A DNA stretch of 64,000 nt. It comes from Notamacropus eugenii. Lineage: Eukaryota; Chordata; Mammalia; Diprotodontia; Macropodidae. Made by a program: the position numbers and the translations under genes. This document shows positions 63,216-64,000 of the stretch, one piece after another (position 1 is the first letter of the stretch; each line of letters starts with the position of its first letter). The notes beneath the pieces are model-generated. The model had not been told where the DNA came from, searched no databases, and worked only from the letters and a program-made list of their open reading frames with translations. Where the stretch lies: NCBI RefSeq assembly GCF_028372415.1, contig NC_092875.1, forward strand, positions 57,090,919-57,154,918. Direction: 5' to 3'.

Positions 63216-64000
63216 AAAATAGAATGGGATGCCTAAAAAGAGAGTGGATTCCCTGCCATTCAGGTATTCAAGCAGATGTTGAATAATAATCATCTATTGG
63301 ACATTAATGGAAAGTTAAACGAGAAGATTTAACCCTTGCAACTCTGAGATTCTAAGACAAAAATCATACCCGAAAACCCATGTAGATGGTATCTTTAGGT
63401 TCTGTATTATTCCTGCTCATTCATATACTCTTAAAAAAAAAAAAATCATACAACACACCTGGAAACTGGAGAGTCAATACCTGAACTGCTAACACTGCTG
63501 GGAGCTGAAGAATCCAGCTGTGGTCTGTGCTTACCTCATCCCAGCAATAACAGCTCTGCAAATGGAACCAAGCTGACTTGGCTGATATAAGAGGTAGGCC
63601 ATAATTCCATCTCTGTAGGGGAACTCTCATAAATCCAGTAAATGACTCAGATAAAGAGTGCAGAGAGGTTGAGAGAAAGGGGTTGATTTTCTGGTCACAC
63701 TGTCATTTTAGAAGAAGGGCATATCCCCCACTGTAGTCTCAGAATGGGGAGCTGAAAAGCGCATAATGGCAATGGATGGTGACATAGCAAAGGAATGGGA
63801 TGGCCATACTTTTTATTGAATCAAAGACTCTCAGCTGCTCTCCTGACCAATTCATGAAGCCTGGATCTCCCCAAATAGTGATTGCAAGCCTTCAACGATG
63901 GAAAAAACATTATCTGAAACAGTGCACTTCATTTCTAAATGATAATTGATAGGAAGTTCTCAAAATCTGTTTTCCTTGTAACATCTACCTATTGGTCCTA

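Overview
The window is vertebrate nuclear DNA from a mammal, most likely a marsupial. Two protein-coding genes lie head to tail on the minus strand. EPHX3 is complete at the left end. The 3' two-thirds of BRD4 follows and runs off the right edge. The marsupial call rests on the repeats: tRNA-derived MAR1-type core-SINEs, an L1 lineage whose 5' end carries a CCAAGATGGCGG promoter motif, and abundant old L2, L3/CR1 and MIR copies with no Alu or B1. Species cannot be fixed from sequence alone.

Left end (1-3.6 kb): EPHX3, an alpha/beta-hydrolase epoxide hydrolase, has seven coding exons with consensus splice sites. They join in frame into a 360-residue protein, the human length. Its AATAAA is at 137-142, and exon 1 sits in a GC-rich, CpG-rich island. 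Between EPHX3 and BRD4 (3.6-5.7 kb) is a short unexplained minus-strand sequence that looks like a terminal exon: acceptor, 37-39 codons, stop, AATAAA.

BRD4 (5.7-60.4 kb and beyond): thirteen coding exons join in frame into 898 residues. They run from just after bromodomain 2 through the N-terminal phosphorylation cluster, basic linker, ET domain, C-terminal phosphorylation cluster, His/Gln/Pro-rich region and the C-terminal P-TEFb-interacting segment ending in EENLF. The bromodomain exons lie beyond base 64000. A 36.4 kb intron (19193-55617) splits the gene exactly where the short and long BRD4 isoforms diverge. Reading through the exon before it meets a stop formed inside its own weak 5' splice site.

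The introns hold almost all of the repeats. The most notable is a full-length, fairly young half-L1 (HAL1) at 29.7-32.4 kb, with 16-bp target-site duplications and a long ORF1 but no ORF2. Others are a full-length decayed 7SL (SRP) RNA retrocopy at 45.3-45.6 kb, a UBE2E1-like processed pseudogene at 35.0-35.5 kb, a badly decayed L1 ORF2 body at 41.5-45.2 kb, several nested insertions, and two families of short TIR-bearing DNA elements. EPHX3 and BRD4 have unrelated functions (lipid-epoxide hydrolysis versus acetyl-histone reading and transcription elongation); their adjacency matches the human 19p13 gene order.
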